Positions 9,071-18,297 of a stretch of 64,000 nt of DNA are shown here, piece by piece; position 1 is the first letter of the stretch; each line of letters begins with the position of its first letter. The notes beneath the pieces are model-generated. The model was given only the letters and a program-made list of their open reading frames with translations, ran no database searches and was not told where the DNA came from. Location of the stretch: assembly GCF_018613315.1 (NCBI RefSeq), contig NZ_JAGGQL010000006.1, forward strand, positions 37,345-101,344, written 5' to 3'. A program made the position numbers and the translations under genes. This DNA is from Bacillus sp. ISL-37. Lineage in GTDB: Bacteria; Bacillota; Bacilli; Bacillales; Cytobacillaceae.

Positions 9071-9235
9071 TGAAGGCTGTTTTCGCATTGATTGCTGCTT
9101 TTCGTATATGTTTAATAATCACGTTATAAAAGTTGTCGTCGCTCTTTTCGAGAGACTTCTGAATACAGATTGCTTACTATACTCGTAAAAACCCAAGATT
9201 GAGAAAGCGACAAAGTTTACGAAAAAAGCCTTACT
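9071..9235. mobile_element. MITE-like element, copy 1 (directly after the ywzB stop)
   Basis: The left end reads GGCTGTTTTCG (from 9075) and the right end, read on the minus strand, GGCTTTTTTCG. The terminal inverted similarity extends about 30 bp with gaps in identity. The element is about 160 bp, non-coding and A/T-rich. Its right end abuts the ywzB stop codon (TAA, 9231-9233). A second copy with the same ends follows spo0F at 54111-54312. No transposase is present, so any mobility would be in trans. Confidence 0.55.
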
Positions 9236-9467
9236 GAAAAATCATCGGAAGCTGCTGTGACCATTGGAGGTAATCAAGGAAGAAATTACTTACTGTGGAT
9301 CCTAGCGCGATGGAAGCAAGAATATATAAAACTCGGGCTTGAAGCACATGGTTTGCCCGGAGCAGCTTATCAAATTGGAGTGCTTGAAGAGCCCACCATG
9401 AAATGGCGATAAAAACAAGATGTGTTAGAATGCTGGTCAGCGCGAAGCCGCCAAAACCTGTTATCAT
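9231..9467 (-). CDS. ywzB: DUF1146 family membrane protein YwzB
   Basis: A 78-residue protein with a GGGGGG-containing ribosome binding site before the ATG. Two hydrophobic helices (about 8-28 and 45-63) flank a WWALQALQFDKLLR segment typical of the DUF1146/YwzB family. In Bacillus it sits between the atp (or nuo) operon and ywmB, as here. The function is unknown. Its stop codon is the last base triplet before a MITE-like element, so its original 3' UTR has been displaced. Confidence 0.8.
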   Translation of the reverse strand: MITGFGGFALTSILTHLVFIAISWWALQALQFDKLLRANHVLQARVLYILASIALGSTVSNFFLDYLQWSQQLPMIFQ

Positions 9468-9569
9468 AATCTGTCCCCCCTTATCATGTTTATTTTAACA
9501 TAAACGTGATGATTACCTGTATTTTAGACGTATCAGAATTCGGAAAGTTTCATGTAATAAACGTTCTTT

Positions 9570-9700
9570 TTTCACTCGCTTTTCGGGCACATGTTTCCCT
9601 TTCTTGTGACCGTCATTCTTGATTTCACCTTCTGGCGGGCAAAAACATGTCCACAATCATGTGACCCTAGTTCCCGGTTTCACCTTTCGACGGGCACAAA
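9570..9700. repeat. Long-period (52-55 bp) array beyond the nuo terminator
   Basis: TTTCAC recurs at 9570, 9623 and 9678, GGGCA at 9585, 9637 and 9692, and TGTGAC at 9605 and 9660, giving about 2.5 units with a 52-55-bp period. In the nuo direction the units read CCCG...GAAAGGTGAAA, loosely like the 52-bp array at 63786-64000. The array starts about 3 bp beyond the nuo terminator. Confidence 0.6.
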
Positions 9701-9702
9701 AT

Positions 9703-9736
9703 AAAAAAACTGGCCCGCTATCAAAGCAAGGCCAGC
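9703..9736 (-). terminator. Intrinsic terminator of the nuo operon
   Basis: A CTGGCC/GGCCAG stem (9710-9735) with a 14-nt loop is followed on the minus strand by a seven-T run. It lies about 100 nt after the nuoN stop. Confidence 0.75.
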
Positions 9737-9837
9737 TGAATTACCCCTTTGTTTCCATGAGTAGATTTTCCCCAAAATCCATACATGATTCGTGTTTTCC
9801 TGAGCTTGTTCTTACTCAAGGTCGCGAAGTAACAAAC

Positions 9838-11358
9838 TTATCTCATAAAATCGACGAACTGGTTGAAATTACTGTGCATAAAGTCGATTGCCAGGTTTGG
9901 CATGACTCCGAACAGGATCGTTCCTATGACTGTTACCAAGATCACGACGAGTGTTCCGATTGGCAGCTGGATTTTTTCGTCGCTTGCTGCTGGGCGGAAG
10001 AACATTTGCGTCATGACTCCGAAGTAGTAGAAATAGGATACGACTGTTGTTGCAATCATGATCGATACAAGGACGTAGTGTGCCTGGTCGACCATCAATG
10101 CTCCCATGAAGATGTTCAGCTTGCCGATGAAGCCTGCAGTACCTGGGATTCCTGCGAGTGACAGGATGAAGATTCCCATTCCCACTGCCAGAAGCGGTGA
10201 GCGGCGGTAAAGGCCAGCGAAGTGGCTGACATCTTCTGAGCCAGTTTTCATTGTGATCACCTGGATCACGGCGAATGCACCAAGGTTCATTAATACGTAA
10301 GCAAGCATGTAGAACCAGATTGCATCGAAGGTCACGAATGACATAGCTGTCAGAGCGACAAGGATGTAACCGGCATGCGCGATACTTGAGTAGGCGAACA
10401 TGCGCTTGATGTTGCGCTGTCTTAAGGCGATGACGTTACCAATGATCATTGTTGCTCCCGCCAGGAATGCGATGTAATCCTGAACTGCGAACAGCAATGG
10501 AATTGGCTGCCCATCCTCCTGTGCAACAGGAATGTATCCGAAGATTGACAGCAGGATGCGAATGATGATCACAAATCCAGCCGTTTTCGAGACGACGCTC
10601 AAGAACGCTGTCACTGGAGTTGGTGCTCCTTCGTATACGTCAGGTGCCCACATATGGAATGGAGCAGATGCCAGCTTGAACGACAGGCCGACGAAAATCA
10701 TGAAGAATGCCAGTCCAAGAATGTAAATGTGCTGAGGGTCACTTAGACCTCCAAAGACTTGAGCGATTTCTCTTAAGTTTGTTGTGCCGGCGATTCCGTA
10801 CACATAGCTCATACCGAACAATGTGATTGCGGAGGAAATTCCACCGTTAATGACATATTTCATTGCTGATTCATTCGATTTCAGGTTACGCTTGCGCATA
10901 CCTGCTAGGACGTAAGACGGAATGGACAGCAATTCAAGGCCGACGAACAATGTGATCAAGTCGCCGCTTGATGCCATGAACATCGTTCCAAGCAATGCAG
11001 TGAGGAACAGGTAGAAGAATTCTCCCTTATATTCCTCAAGTCCATCATTCGTTCTGTAGTCAATCGCCAACAGCATAACAAGAGCCGCTCCAAGAAGGAG
11101 GATCAGCTTGAAGGCGATTGCGAACGAATCCAATCGGAATGTATCGTATAAAATCGATGTGGTTTCAGTACCAATCAGCGAAACGAGTGAAATCAGCGCT
11201 AGTACCACACCTGCAAAGCCAGCCCAGCCAAGGACTTTCCGGTCGACTTGCTTCGGCATGAATAAATCAGCGACCGATAAAATTGCAATCATACCAAGGA
11301 TGATGAATTCCGGAGTCATCGTCCCCCAATCAAATGATAGAAGTGTATCTAGATCCAT
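9838..11358 (-). CDS. nuoN: NADH-quinone oxidoreductase subunit N
   Basis: An antiporter-like proton-pumping subunit of the complex I membrane arm. It has 506 residues and about 14 hydrophobic helices, with the conserved GLELLSIPSYVLAG (Glu on helix 5), FKLASAPFHMWAPDVYEGAP (Lys on helix 7) and an MFAYSSIAHAGYI segment. The ribosome binding site AGGGGGG precedes the ATG. Last gene of the nuo operon, 6 bp after nuoM, followed by a terminator. Confidence 0.95.
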   Translation of the reverse strand: MDLDTLLSFDWGTMTPEFIILGMIAILSVADLFMPKQVDRKVLGWAGFAGVVLALISLVSLIGTETTSILYDTFRLDSFAIAFKLILLLGAALVMLLAIDYRTNDGLEEYKGEFFYLFLTALLGTMFMASSGDLITLFVGLELLSIPSYVLAGMRKRNLKSNESAMKYVINGGISSAITLFGMSYVYGIAGTTNLREIAQVFGGLSDPQHIYILGLAFFMIFVGLSFKLASAPFHMWAPDVYEGAPTPVTAFLSVVSKTAGFVIIIRILLSIFGYIPVAQEDGQPIPLLFAVQDYIAFLAGATMIIGNVIALRQRNIKRMFAYSSIAHAGYILVALTAMSFVTFDAIWFYMLAYVLMNLGAFAVIQVITMKTGSEDVSHFAGLYRRSPLLAVGMGIFILSLAGIPGTAGFIGKLNIFMGALMVDQAHYVLVSIMIATTVVSYFYYFGVMTQMFFRPAASDEKIQLPIGTLVVILVTVIGTILFGVMPNLAIDFMHSNFNQFVDFMR

Positions 11359-11364
11359 CCTTCA

Positions 11365-12885
11365 TCACCCCCCTATTCCCATCAAGATAGTCTCTAAAGT
11401 TGCCTGAAGCGGTTCACTAAGAACAGCTGGATATACACCGATCAGGACGATCAAGCCGATAAGCACTAACACTGGAGCCCATTCAAATGAGCGGATGTCT
11501 GTAACTCCGGCAAATTCTCGTTCTGCATTGCCATACGTGATGGCAAGGACTGCACGCAGCAGGTAAACGGCTGTCATGATGATTCCGATTGTACCAACCG
11601 CTGCAAGGACTGGCATTTCTTCGAATAGTCCAAGGAATGCCATGAATTCACTGACGAATCCTGACATGCCAGGCAATCCAAGCGATGCCATCGCGCCTGC
11701 CAGCAAGAAGCCTGATGCAAGCGGCATTCCCTTTGCCATGCCGCCCAGGTTGGCAAGCGTTGTCGTGTGCGTGCGTTCATACAACACTCCGACAAGGAAG
11801 AACAATAATGCTGAAATCAGTCCGTGTGACACGACTTGGAAAATAGCACCTTGAATTCCTGCTTCATTTAATGCTCCAAGTCCGATTAAAACGATTCCCA
11901 TATGGGAAATAGAAGAGTAAGCAAGGACCATTTTGAAATCTGTCTGGATAAAAGCAAGGAACGCTCCGTATAAAAGGTTAATGACACCCAATACCGCAAG
12001 CAGCCCTGCTAATTCCGCGAATTGTTCAGGGAAAATCCCCATCCCGAAGCGGATCAAACCGAATGCACCAATCTTCAGCAGGATCCCTGAGTGGATCATG
12101 ACGATGGATGGCGGTGCTTCAACGTGGACGCGCAGCATCCAGCTGTGCAGCGGGAAGATTGGCAGCTTGACACCGAATGCGACAAGCAATGCGATCAATA
12201 ATCCCATTTTCAATGACTCAGAAACCGGCGCGAATAATGGCGCATTGTCTGTGTTCATCATGACTGACAGCATTTCGATATTGGATGTGCCTGTTCTTGA
12301 AAATAACACCATGATGACGATCAGCAGGATTGCTGAGCCAAGACCGTTATAAATCAAGAAGCTGTATGCAGCCTTTTCTTTTTCGTAATAGCCCCATTTT
12401 CCAATCAGGAAGAACATTGGAATCAAGGTAATTTCGAAGAAAAGGAAAAACAAAATCAAGTTTTCTGATGTGAATACTCCCAGCATCCCGATTTCGAGAA
12501 GCAAGAACAGCATGTAGTAGCCTTTCCATTCCTTTTTGATATGGAAAGATGCAATTGCTGCAAGCGTCGCGATCACTGCTGTGAGAACCACCATGATCAA
12601 ACCGAATCCATCGATGCCAAGTTCATAGTTCACTGAGAACATGCCGGATTGCTCGGCACCCTGGCCGCCAAATTGGATCCAGCGGAATTTTTCCGAAAAA
12701 TTAGCAAGGTCATTGCCGCCGCGATACGAAAAGTATGCGATCAGAGCAAGGATCAGTGACGGCAGTGTTGCCAATACGCCAAGCATCTTGATGCCTGATT
12801 CATTCGCCTTTGGCATGAATGCCAAGAGCAGGATTCCTAGTAAAGGGGAGAATACCAGCAAGGTAAGAAAATAGTTGAAATCCAT
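11365..12885 (-). CDS. nuoM: NADH-quinone oxidoreductase subunit M
   Basis: A 506-residue Mrp-antiporter-like proton channel of complex I. Key segments are LFFLFFEITLIPMFFLIGKWG (Glu on helix 5), GVKLPIFPLHSWM (Lys/His helix 7) and LAYSSISHMGIVLIG. The ATG overlaps the nuoL stop (TAATG), indicating translational coupling. A GGGGGG ribosome binding site is present. Confidence 0.95.
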   Translation of the reverse strand: MDFNYFLTLLVFSPLLGILLLAFMPKANESGIKMLGVLATLPSLILALIAYFSYRGGNDLANFSEKFRWIQFGGQGAEQSGMFSVNYELGIDGFGLIMVVLTAVIATLAAIASFHIKKEWKGYYMLFLLLEIGMLGVFTSENLILFFLFFEITLIPMFFLIGKWGYYEKEKAAYSFLIYNGLGSAILLIVIMVLFSRTGTSNIEMLSVMMNTDNAPLFAPVSESLKMGLLIALLVAFGVKLPIFPLHSWMLRVHVEAPPSIVMIHSGILLKIGAFGLIRFGMGIFPEQFAELAGLLAVLGVINLLYGAFLAFIQTDFKMVLAYSSISHMGIVLIGLGALNEAGIQGAIFQVVSHGLISALLFFLVGVLYERTHTTTLANLGGMAKGMPLASGFLLAGAMASLGLPGMSGFVSEFMAFLGLFEEMPVLAAVGTIGIIMTAVYLLRAVLAITYGNAEREFAGVTDIRSFEWAPVLVLIGLIVLIGVYPAVLSEPLQATLETILMGIGG

Positions 12886-14747
12886 TATAAATACCCCCCT
12901 GTCAGCGCATAGATGACAATCAAGACTGCAAGGCCGACGAAGGCGATCGTGCCATAAGTCTGTACCTGGCCGTTCTGGATTTTTGCACCGGTTTTACCAA
13001 GTCCCTGGACAACTGCTGTTGTCAGCTTTACTAGTCCCTCAACAAGGAAGACCTCGATGAACCGCAGGAACAAGCTGGTCGCTTTCGCTCCAAATACGAT
13101 GCTCTGATTGTAAATCTCATCGATATAGTACTTATTTTTCACGATGCCATAGGCAAGTGGCGCTCTGCTGGACAGCCAATCGCGAGAAATCGACTTCTTG
13201 CTGTACATCATCCATGCAAGCAGGATGCCGAGCAAGGAAACAACTGTAGCGACGATCATGATCCAGCCAGGACCTTTGATATGGCCGTGGCCAAGTGATT
13301 CGTTGCCTTCAACGAGCCAGTCGCCAAGGAAAGAGCCGAACCAAGGTGTATTGACATAACCAGCTACAACTGCCAGTACAGCCAGTACAACCATAGGCAA
13401 AGTCATGACAGATGGCGATTCATGAACATTCTTCATTTCGCTGCGTGCTTCACCAGTGAATACCATGAAGAACAGGCGGAACATATAGAATGCTGTGAAG
13501 AACGCCGCGATCACTGCCAGCCAGAACAATGTGTAATTTCCATGTGCCCATGCAGCAATCAAAATTTCATCTTTACTGAAAAAGCCTGAGAACAATGGGA
13601 CACCACTGATTGCCAGTGTTCCGATCAGGAACAAAGGTCCAGTGAAGGTAAGCTTTTTCCAAAGCCCGCCCATTTTTTCAATATCCTGAGTATGTACAGC
13701 ATGGATGACGCTACCTGCTGCAAGGAATAACAATGCTTTAAAGAACGCGTGAGTCATCAAGTGGAATACTCCGGCAACATAACCGGCAGATCCTAATGCA
13801 AGCATCATGTAGCCAAGCTGGCTGACAGTCGAGAATGCAAGAACACGCTTGATGTCAGTCTGGACAAGGCCAATCGTTGCTGCAAAAATCGCTGTGAAAG
13901 CACCGATGATCGCAACAGTCAGCATGGCTGTCTCACTCGCATTGAATAGCGGGAACAGCGATGCAACTAGGTATACACCGGCCGCAACCATCGTCGCTGC
14001 GTGGATTAACGCAGAAACTGGCGTCGGACCTTCCATCGCGTCTGGAAGCCATGTATGAAGCGGGAACTGACCTGATTTACCAACCGCACCGATGAAAATC
14101 AGGATTGCAGTAAGGGTAATCATCGTTCCGGAAATCGCGCCTTCTTCTACCGCAGCGAAAATTTCATCATATTCGAAGCTGCCAGTTTGCCAGAATAAAA
14201 GAATCATCCCGATCAGCAGCCCAACATCCCCGATACGGGTCATGATGAAGGCTTTCTTTGCAGCCGCTTTGGCGCTTTCTTTGTAAAAATAGAATCCAAT
14301 CAACAGGAATGAACCTACACCGACCAATTCCCAGAAAATATATGTCTGCAAGAGATTCGGCGAGATTACAAGACCAAGCATTGCAAAAGTAAATAGTCCT
14401 AGATAAGCATAGAAAACCGGGAAGCGCTCATCACCATGCATATACCCTTTTGAATAGGTATGCACAAGGAAGCTGACAAGAGACACGATCACCAGCATCA
14501 ATGCATTTAATTGATTTACTTCAAAGCCCGCAGTTAGTTCCAGATTCCCTATTGTCAGCCAAACGGCTTCAGCTTTGAATGTAGACTCCGAAAAGCGCTC
14601 GATCAGCACAAGGATGGAGTATACAAGAGAGGCAAGCGTCGCAAGAATCCCAACGAATGCGCTCGCTTCTTTAAGCTTTTTACCGAACAGCAGCAGGAAT
14701 AGAAAGGATACAAGCGGGAACAGCGGAATGAGCCAAGCATTCTCCAT
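12885..14747 (-). CDS. nuoL: NADH-quinone oxidoreductase subunit L
   Basis: The largest antiporter-like subunit, with the long lateral helix at its C-terminus. The ATG at 14747 is chosen (MENAWLIPLFP); AAGGGGA lies 11 nt upstream, and the open frame reaches 14 codons further without support. At 620 residues it matches the E. coli subunit (613). It carries FWELVGVGSFLLIGFYF, GKSGQFPLHTWLPDAMEGPTP and RVLAFSTVSQLGYMMLALG, which hold the Glu/Lys/His proton-path residues. It is separated from nuoK by a 144-bp spacer in which I see no gene. Confidence 0.95.
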   Translation of the reverse strand: MENAWLIPLFPLVSFLFLLLFGKKLKEASAFVGILATLASLVYSILVLIERFSESTFKAEAVWLTIGNLELTAGFEVNQLNALMLVIVSLVSFLVHTYSKGYMHGDERFPVFYAYLGLFTFAMLGLVISPNLLQTYIFWELVGVGSFLLIGFYFYKESAKAAAKKAFIMTRIGDVGLLIGMILLFWQTGSFEYDEIFAAVEEGAISGTMITLTAILIFIGAVGKSGQFPLHTWLPDAMEGPTPVSALIHAATMVAAGVYLVASLFPLFNASETAMLTVAIIGAFTAIFAATIGLVQTDIKRVLAFSTVSQLGYMMLALGSAGYVAGVFHLMTHAFFKALLFLAAGSVIHAVHTQDIEKMGGLWKKLTFTGPLFLIGTLAISGVPLFSGFFSKDEILIAAWAHGNYTLFWLAVIAAFFTAFYMFRLFFMVFTGEARSEMKNVHESPSVMTLPMVVLAVLAVVAGYVNTPWFGSFLGDWLVEGNESLGHGHIKGPGWIMIVATVVSLLGILLAWMMYSKKSISRDWLSSRAPLAYGIVKNKYYIDEIYNQSIVFGAKATSLFLRFIEVFLVEGLVKLTTAVVQGLGKTGAKIQNGQVQTYGTIAFVGLAVLIVIYALTGGYL

Positions 14748-14891
14748 TAATATCACAATCCCCTTTTTTGAACGTGCGCTATCTACCATATATACGCCCG
14801 TCAGATTGAGGCCCGTCTTTCACGGGGCAGTCCAGCTACAAGAAATCTTCTGATTTCAGCGGCAAATGCCGCCTATGAAAAATCCATCAAT

Positions 14892-15206
14892 CTAATTTTT
14901 CAACTGATTCATTTCATCAATATTGACCGTACTGCGGTTGCGGTAAAGCGATATCAGAATCGCAAGTCCTACCGCTACTTCAGCTGCTGCTACCGCGATG
15001 GAGAACAGCGCGAAAACCTGGCCAGTGATCGAAGGATTCACTCCGTATTTACTGAAGGTTACCAGATTGATATTGACCGCATTAAGCATCAATTCGATTG
15101 AGATCAATACAATAACTGTGTTCTTTTTTGTCAGGGCACCGTAGAGGCCGATGCAAAAAAGAATAAGTGCAAGAGCTAGATAGGCTGAAACCGGAACAGA
15201 ACTCAT
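14892..15206 (-). CDS. nuoK: NADH-quinone oxidoreductase subunit K
   Basis: A 104-residue three-helix subunit of the quinone-coupling part of the membrane arm. The helix-2 and helix-3 glutamates occur in [15 protein letters not shown] and [13 protein letters not shown]. It overlaps the nuoJ stop by 4 bp (ATGA). Confidence 0.95.
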   Translation of the reverse strand: MSSVPVSAYLALALILFCIGLYGALTKKNTVIVLISIELMLNAVNINLVTFSKYGVNPSITGQVFALFSIAVAAAEVAVGLAILISLYRNRSTVNIDEMNQLKN

Positions 15207-15727
15207 TCCTGATCACCCTCCTTTTCGTCATCCTTGCGCGCCAGTACAATTGCGCCTACAAGCGCAGCAAGCAGGATCACGGATGTCAGTTCAAACGGGA
15301 TAATGTAGTGCGAGAACAGCGATACCCCGATTTGTTCTGTATTGTTTTCATGCAGTGTATTTGGTACTGCTTCGAAATTCAAATCGTAAATTCCGAAATA
15401 TACTGCTGCTCCAAAGCCGAGTACGCCGAGCAGCAATGCAAGCTTGCGCAGCATACCGCCTTTTGGTTCAGCATCGTCACCATGGTGGCGGGTAAGCATG
15501 ATTCCGAACAGCATCATGATTGTGATGGCGCCGGAATAGATCATTACTTGGATGACCGCCAGGAATTCAGCGGACAAGAGCACATAAATACCTGCAATAC
15601 TGACGAAAGTAAAGACGAGCGCTACGACCATGTGGATGACCTTCGTGAGGTTCAATAAAAGCACGCCGCCGATTACCGCCACTAAAGCAAGTGACATAAA
15701 CGCAAAAAATTCGCCTGTTAACGTCAT
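15203..15727 (-). CDS. nuoJ: NADH-quinone oxidoreductase subunit J
   Basis: A 174-residue five-helix subunit next to NuoK. Its third helix carries the family segment [18 protein letters not shown]. The C-terminus is charged. It overlaps both neighbours by 4 bp (nuoI upstream, nuoK downstream). Confidence 0.93.
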   Translation of the reverse strand: MTLTGEFFAFMSLALVAVIGGVLLLNLTKVIHMVVALVFTFVSIAGIYVLLSAEFLAVIQVMIYSGAITIMMLFGIMLTRHHGDDAEPKGGMLRKLALLLGVLGFGAAVYFGIYDLNFEAVPNTLHENNTEQIGVSLFSHYIIPFELTSVILLAALVGAIVLARKDDEKEGDQE

Positions 15728-16152
15728 GCTTTATTCACCTTCCGTATATTCTCATCATTTTCGTCAAGCCATTCCAGGTTCTTGAATAAATTATCCCGGC
15801 TGTATTCAGCAAGTTCAAAGTTGTTCGTCATGATGATCGCTTCAGTCGGGCAAACTTCTGTGCACAGGTCACAGAGGATGCATAGTTCGAAGTTGATATC
15901 ATACGTATCAATGATTTTGCCTTTTTTCGTTGGATCAGGATGCTTTTTACCAGTCAAGTTAATGCAATCTGTCGGGCAAATATTGGCACACTGGTTGCAG
16001 ACGATGCATTTTTCAGGATAAAACTTCTGGATCCCGCGGAATCTGTCAGGAAGCGGAATCGGTTCGTTTGGATAATCGTAAGTCAGCTTTTCGCGAGTCA
16101 ATTGTTTAAGGGTATAAGCTAATCCTTTAGTCCATCCTAGCACGTAATTCAC
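15724..16152 (-). CDS. nuoI: NADH-quinone oxidoreductase subunit I (2x[4Fe-4S])
   Basis: The ferredoxin-like subunit that carries electrons to NuoB. At 142 residues it has two CxxCxxCxxxCP motifs (Cys 49/52/55/59 and 91/94/97/101) that bind clusters N6a and N6b. In an enzyme without NuoEFG it would be near the electron-entry side. It is 34 bp downstream of nuoH and overlaps nuoJ. Confidence 0.96.
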   Translation of the reverse strand: MNYVLGWTKGLAYTLKQLTREKLTYDYPNEPIPLPDRFRGIQKFYPEKCIVCNQCANICPTDCINLTGKKHPDPTKKGKIIDTYDINFELCILCDLCTEVCPTEAIIMTNNFELAEYSRDNLFKNLEWLDENDENIRKVNKA

Positions 16153-16186
16153 CCCTTTAATGCAGGAAGCAATGCTGCTTCCGTTC

Positions 16187-17194
16187 CTATTTTAGAAAAA
16201 ATTCTTTAATCAAAGCAGTTAGGAAGATGTTTGCCAACGCTACCGGCAGAAGCACTTTCCATGCGAACTCCATCAATTGGTCGGCGCGGATACGCGGGAA
16301 CGTAGCACGGAACCAAATAAGGATGTAGACCACTAAGCTGAACTTGAGCGCGAACCATACAGCTCCTGGAATGAAGCCAAGGAACGGCAGCGGCAGCCAG
16401 CCTCCAAGGAATAATACAGTGATCAACGCAGACATTGCGAACATATACACATATTCAGCAAGCATGAACATCGCCCAGCGGAAGCCAGAGTACTCTGTGT
16501 GGAAACCGGCAACAAGCTCGTTTTCCGCTTCAGCAAGGTCGAACGGAACCCTGTTCAATTCGGCAGTAGCAGCGATGAAGAACACGATGAACGCGATTGG
16601 CTGCCATAGGATGAACCAGCCATTGTCACCTTGTGCTGCAACAATCTCATTAAGATTGAGGCTACCTGTCAGCAGGACGATTCCAATAACACTCATGACA
16701 AGCGGGATTTCGTAGGAAATCATCTGTGCCGCGGCACGCATACCGCCAAGCAATGAGTACTTGTTGTTGGATGCCCAGCCTGCCATCAGCATGCCGACGA
16801 TCGTCAGCCCTGATATAGCGATGTAATACAGAAATCCGACATTCAAGTCAGCAAATTGCAATTTGTCAGTCAAAGGAATCGTCGCCATGACCATGAAGGA
16901 CGGTGCGAACGCGATAACTGGTGCGATAATGAACAGCGGCTTATCCGCTGCTTTTGGAATCAAGTCTTCTTTGACAAGAAGCTTTACGACGTCGGCTACG
17001 GATTGCAAGAGTCCCCATTTACCGCCGACATGGGATGGACCATAACGGCCCTGCATGAAACCAAGCACTTTCCTCTCTGCCAGAATCGCCATGGTTACGA
17101 ATCCAAGGATTACGAACAGCAGGACGACGGCTAGAACGAAGAAGATACTGAAATTCATGAGGCCTGCGCTTGATTCGAGTAGATCCTGAACCAT
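16187..17194 (-). CDS. nuoH: NADH-quinone oxidoreductase subunit H
   Basis: The 335-residue membrane subunit that forms the quinone chamber. It has about eight helices, the AERKVLGFMQGRYGPSHVG loop and the ELNRVPFDLAEAENELVAGF loop rich in conserved acids, and YSGFRWAMF. Its ATG overlaps the nuoD stop by one base. Confidence 0.96.
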   Translation of the reverse strand: MVQDLLESSAGLMNFSIFFVLAVVLLFVILGFVTMAILAERKVLGFMQGRYGPSHVGGKWGLLQSVADVVKLLVKEDLIPKAADKPLFIIAPVIAFAPSFMVMATIPLTDKLQFADLNVGFLYYIAISGLTIVGMLMAGWASNNKYSLLGGMRAAAQMISYEIPLVMSVIGIVLLTGSLNLNEIVAAQGDNGWFILWQPIAFIVFFIAATAELNRVPFDLAEAENELVAGFHTEYSGFRWAMFMLAEYVYMFAMSALITVLFLGGWLPLPFLGFIPGAVWFALKFSLVVYILIWFRATFPRIRADQLMEFAWKVLLPVALANIFLTALIKEFFLK

Positions 17195-18294
17195 TATCCG
17201 TCTACCTCCCCAAGAACGATATCAACCGCTCCTAAAATTGCAATCAGATTTGAGATACTTTCTCCTTCGAGCAGTTTAGGAAGGATTTGCAGATTGTAGA
17301 AGCTCGGTCTTCTGAACTTGAGACGGTACGGCTCTTTTTTTCCATCGCTGGATATGTAGCATCCGATCTCACCTCGGGAGCCTTCGATCCGGACAAACGC
17401 TTCCCCTTTTGGAGCCTTGATGATTTTTGGAACCTTGGCTATGATTTCTCCGTCTTTCGGGAATTGCTGCACAGCCTGTTCGATGATTTTTAGAGATTCT
17501 TCGATTTCACCCATTCTTACATGGTAACGGGCAAGGGCATCGCCTTCTTCGCGAGTGACAACGTTGAAGTCGAAGCGATCATAGATTGAATACGGCTCAT
17601 CCTTGCGCAAATCCCATTTCACGCCTGTAGAGCGCAGGTTCGGGCCGCTTAATGAGTAATTGATTGCGTCTTCCTTTGTATAAGTACCAATGTTCTTTGT
17701 ACGGTTAAGGAAGATTTCGTTTCCTGATACAAGCTGGTGGTAGCCTTTCAACTGGCCTCTCAGGTAAGGGACAAAATCTGCCACCTTTTCGATCCAGCCT
17801 TCCGGAGCATCCCACTTTACGCCGCCTACACGCATGTAGTTGAACGTCAGACGAGCACCAGACAGTTCATTCAACAGGTTCAGGATCATCTCGCGGTCAC
17901 GGAATGCGTAAAGCAATGGGCTTGTCGCACCGAAGTCGAGGATGAATGTTCCCCACCACAGCAAGTGGCTGGCAACCCTGTTCAATTCCATCGCCAGTAT
18001 CCTTAGGTACTCGGCGCGTTCAGGCACCTGTAAGCCCATCATCGTTTCGACTGCATGGACGATTACATAGTTATTCGTCATCGCCGAAACATAGTCCATC
18101 CGGTCTGTATACGGAATGATCTGTGTATATTGCAGGTCTTCGGCTAGCTTTTCAGTCCCGCGGTGCAAATAACCGATGACCGGCTTAGCTTCAACGATAA
18201 TTTCACCGTCAATTTTCAGAACGAGGCGGAATACACCGTGTGTACTAGGGTGCTGCGGGCCCACGTTCAAGAGCATTTCTTCTGTGCGTATCAC
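17194..18294 (-). CDS. nuoD: NADH-quinone oxidoreductase subunit D (49-kDa type)
   Basis: Forms the quinone-reduction site with NuoB. It starts at GTG 18294 with GGAGGTG 6 nt upstream. At 366 residues it is a stand-alone NuoD rather than a NuoCD fusion. Conserved segments are GPQHPSTHGVFR (quinone His), YTDRMDYVSAM (Tyr), RGEIGCYISSDG and the C-terminal LGAVDIVLGEVDG. Confidence 0.96.
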   Translation of the reverse strand: MIRTEEMLLNVGPQHPSTHGVFRLVLKIDGEIIVEAKPVIGYLHRGTEKLAEDLQYTQIIPYTDRMDYVSAMTNNYVIVHAVETMMGLQVPERAEYLRILAMELNRVASHLLWWGTFILDFGATSPLLYAFRDREMILNLLNELSGARLTFNYMRVGGVKWDAPEGWIEKVADFVPYLRGQLKGYHQLVSGNEIFLNRTKNIGTYTKEDAINYSLSGPNLRSTGVKWDLRKDEPYSIYDRFDFNVVTREEGDALARYHVRMGEIEESLKIIEQAVQQFPKDGEIIAKVPKIIKAPKGEAFVRIEGSRGEIGCYISSDGKKEPYRLKFRRPSFYNLQILPKLLEGESISNLIAILGAVDIVLGEVDG

Positions 18295-18297
18295 GGG

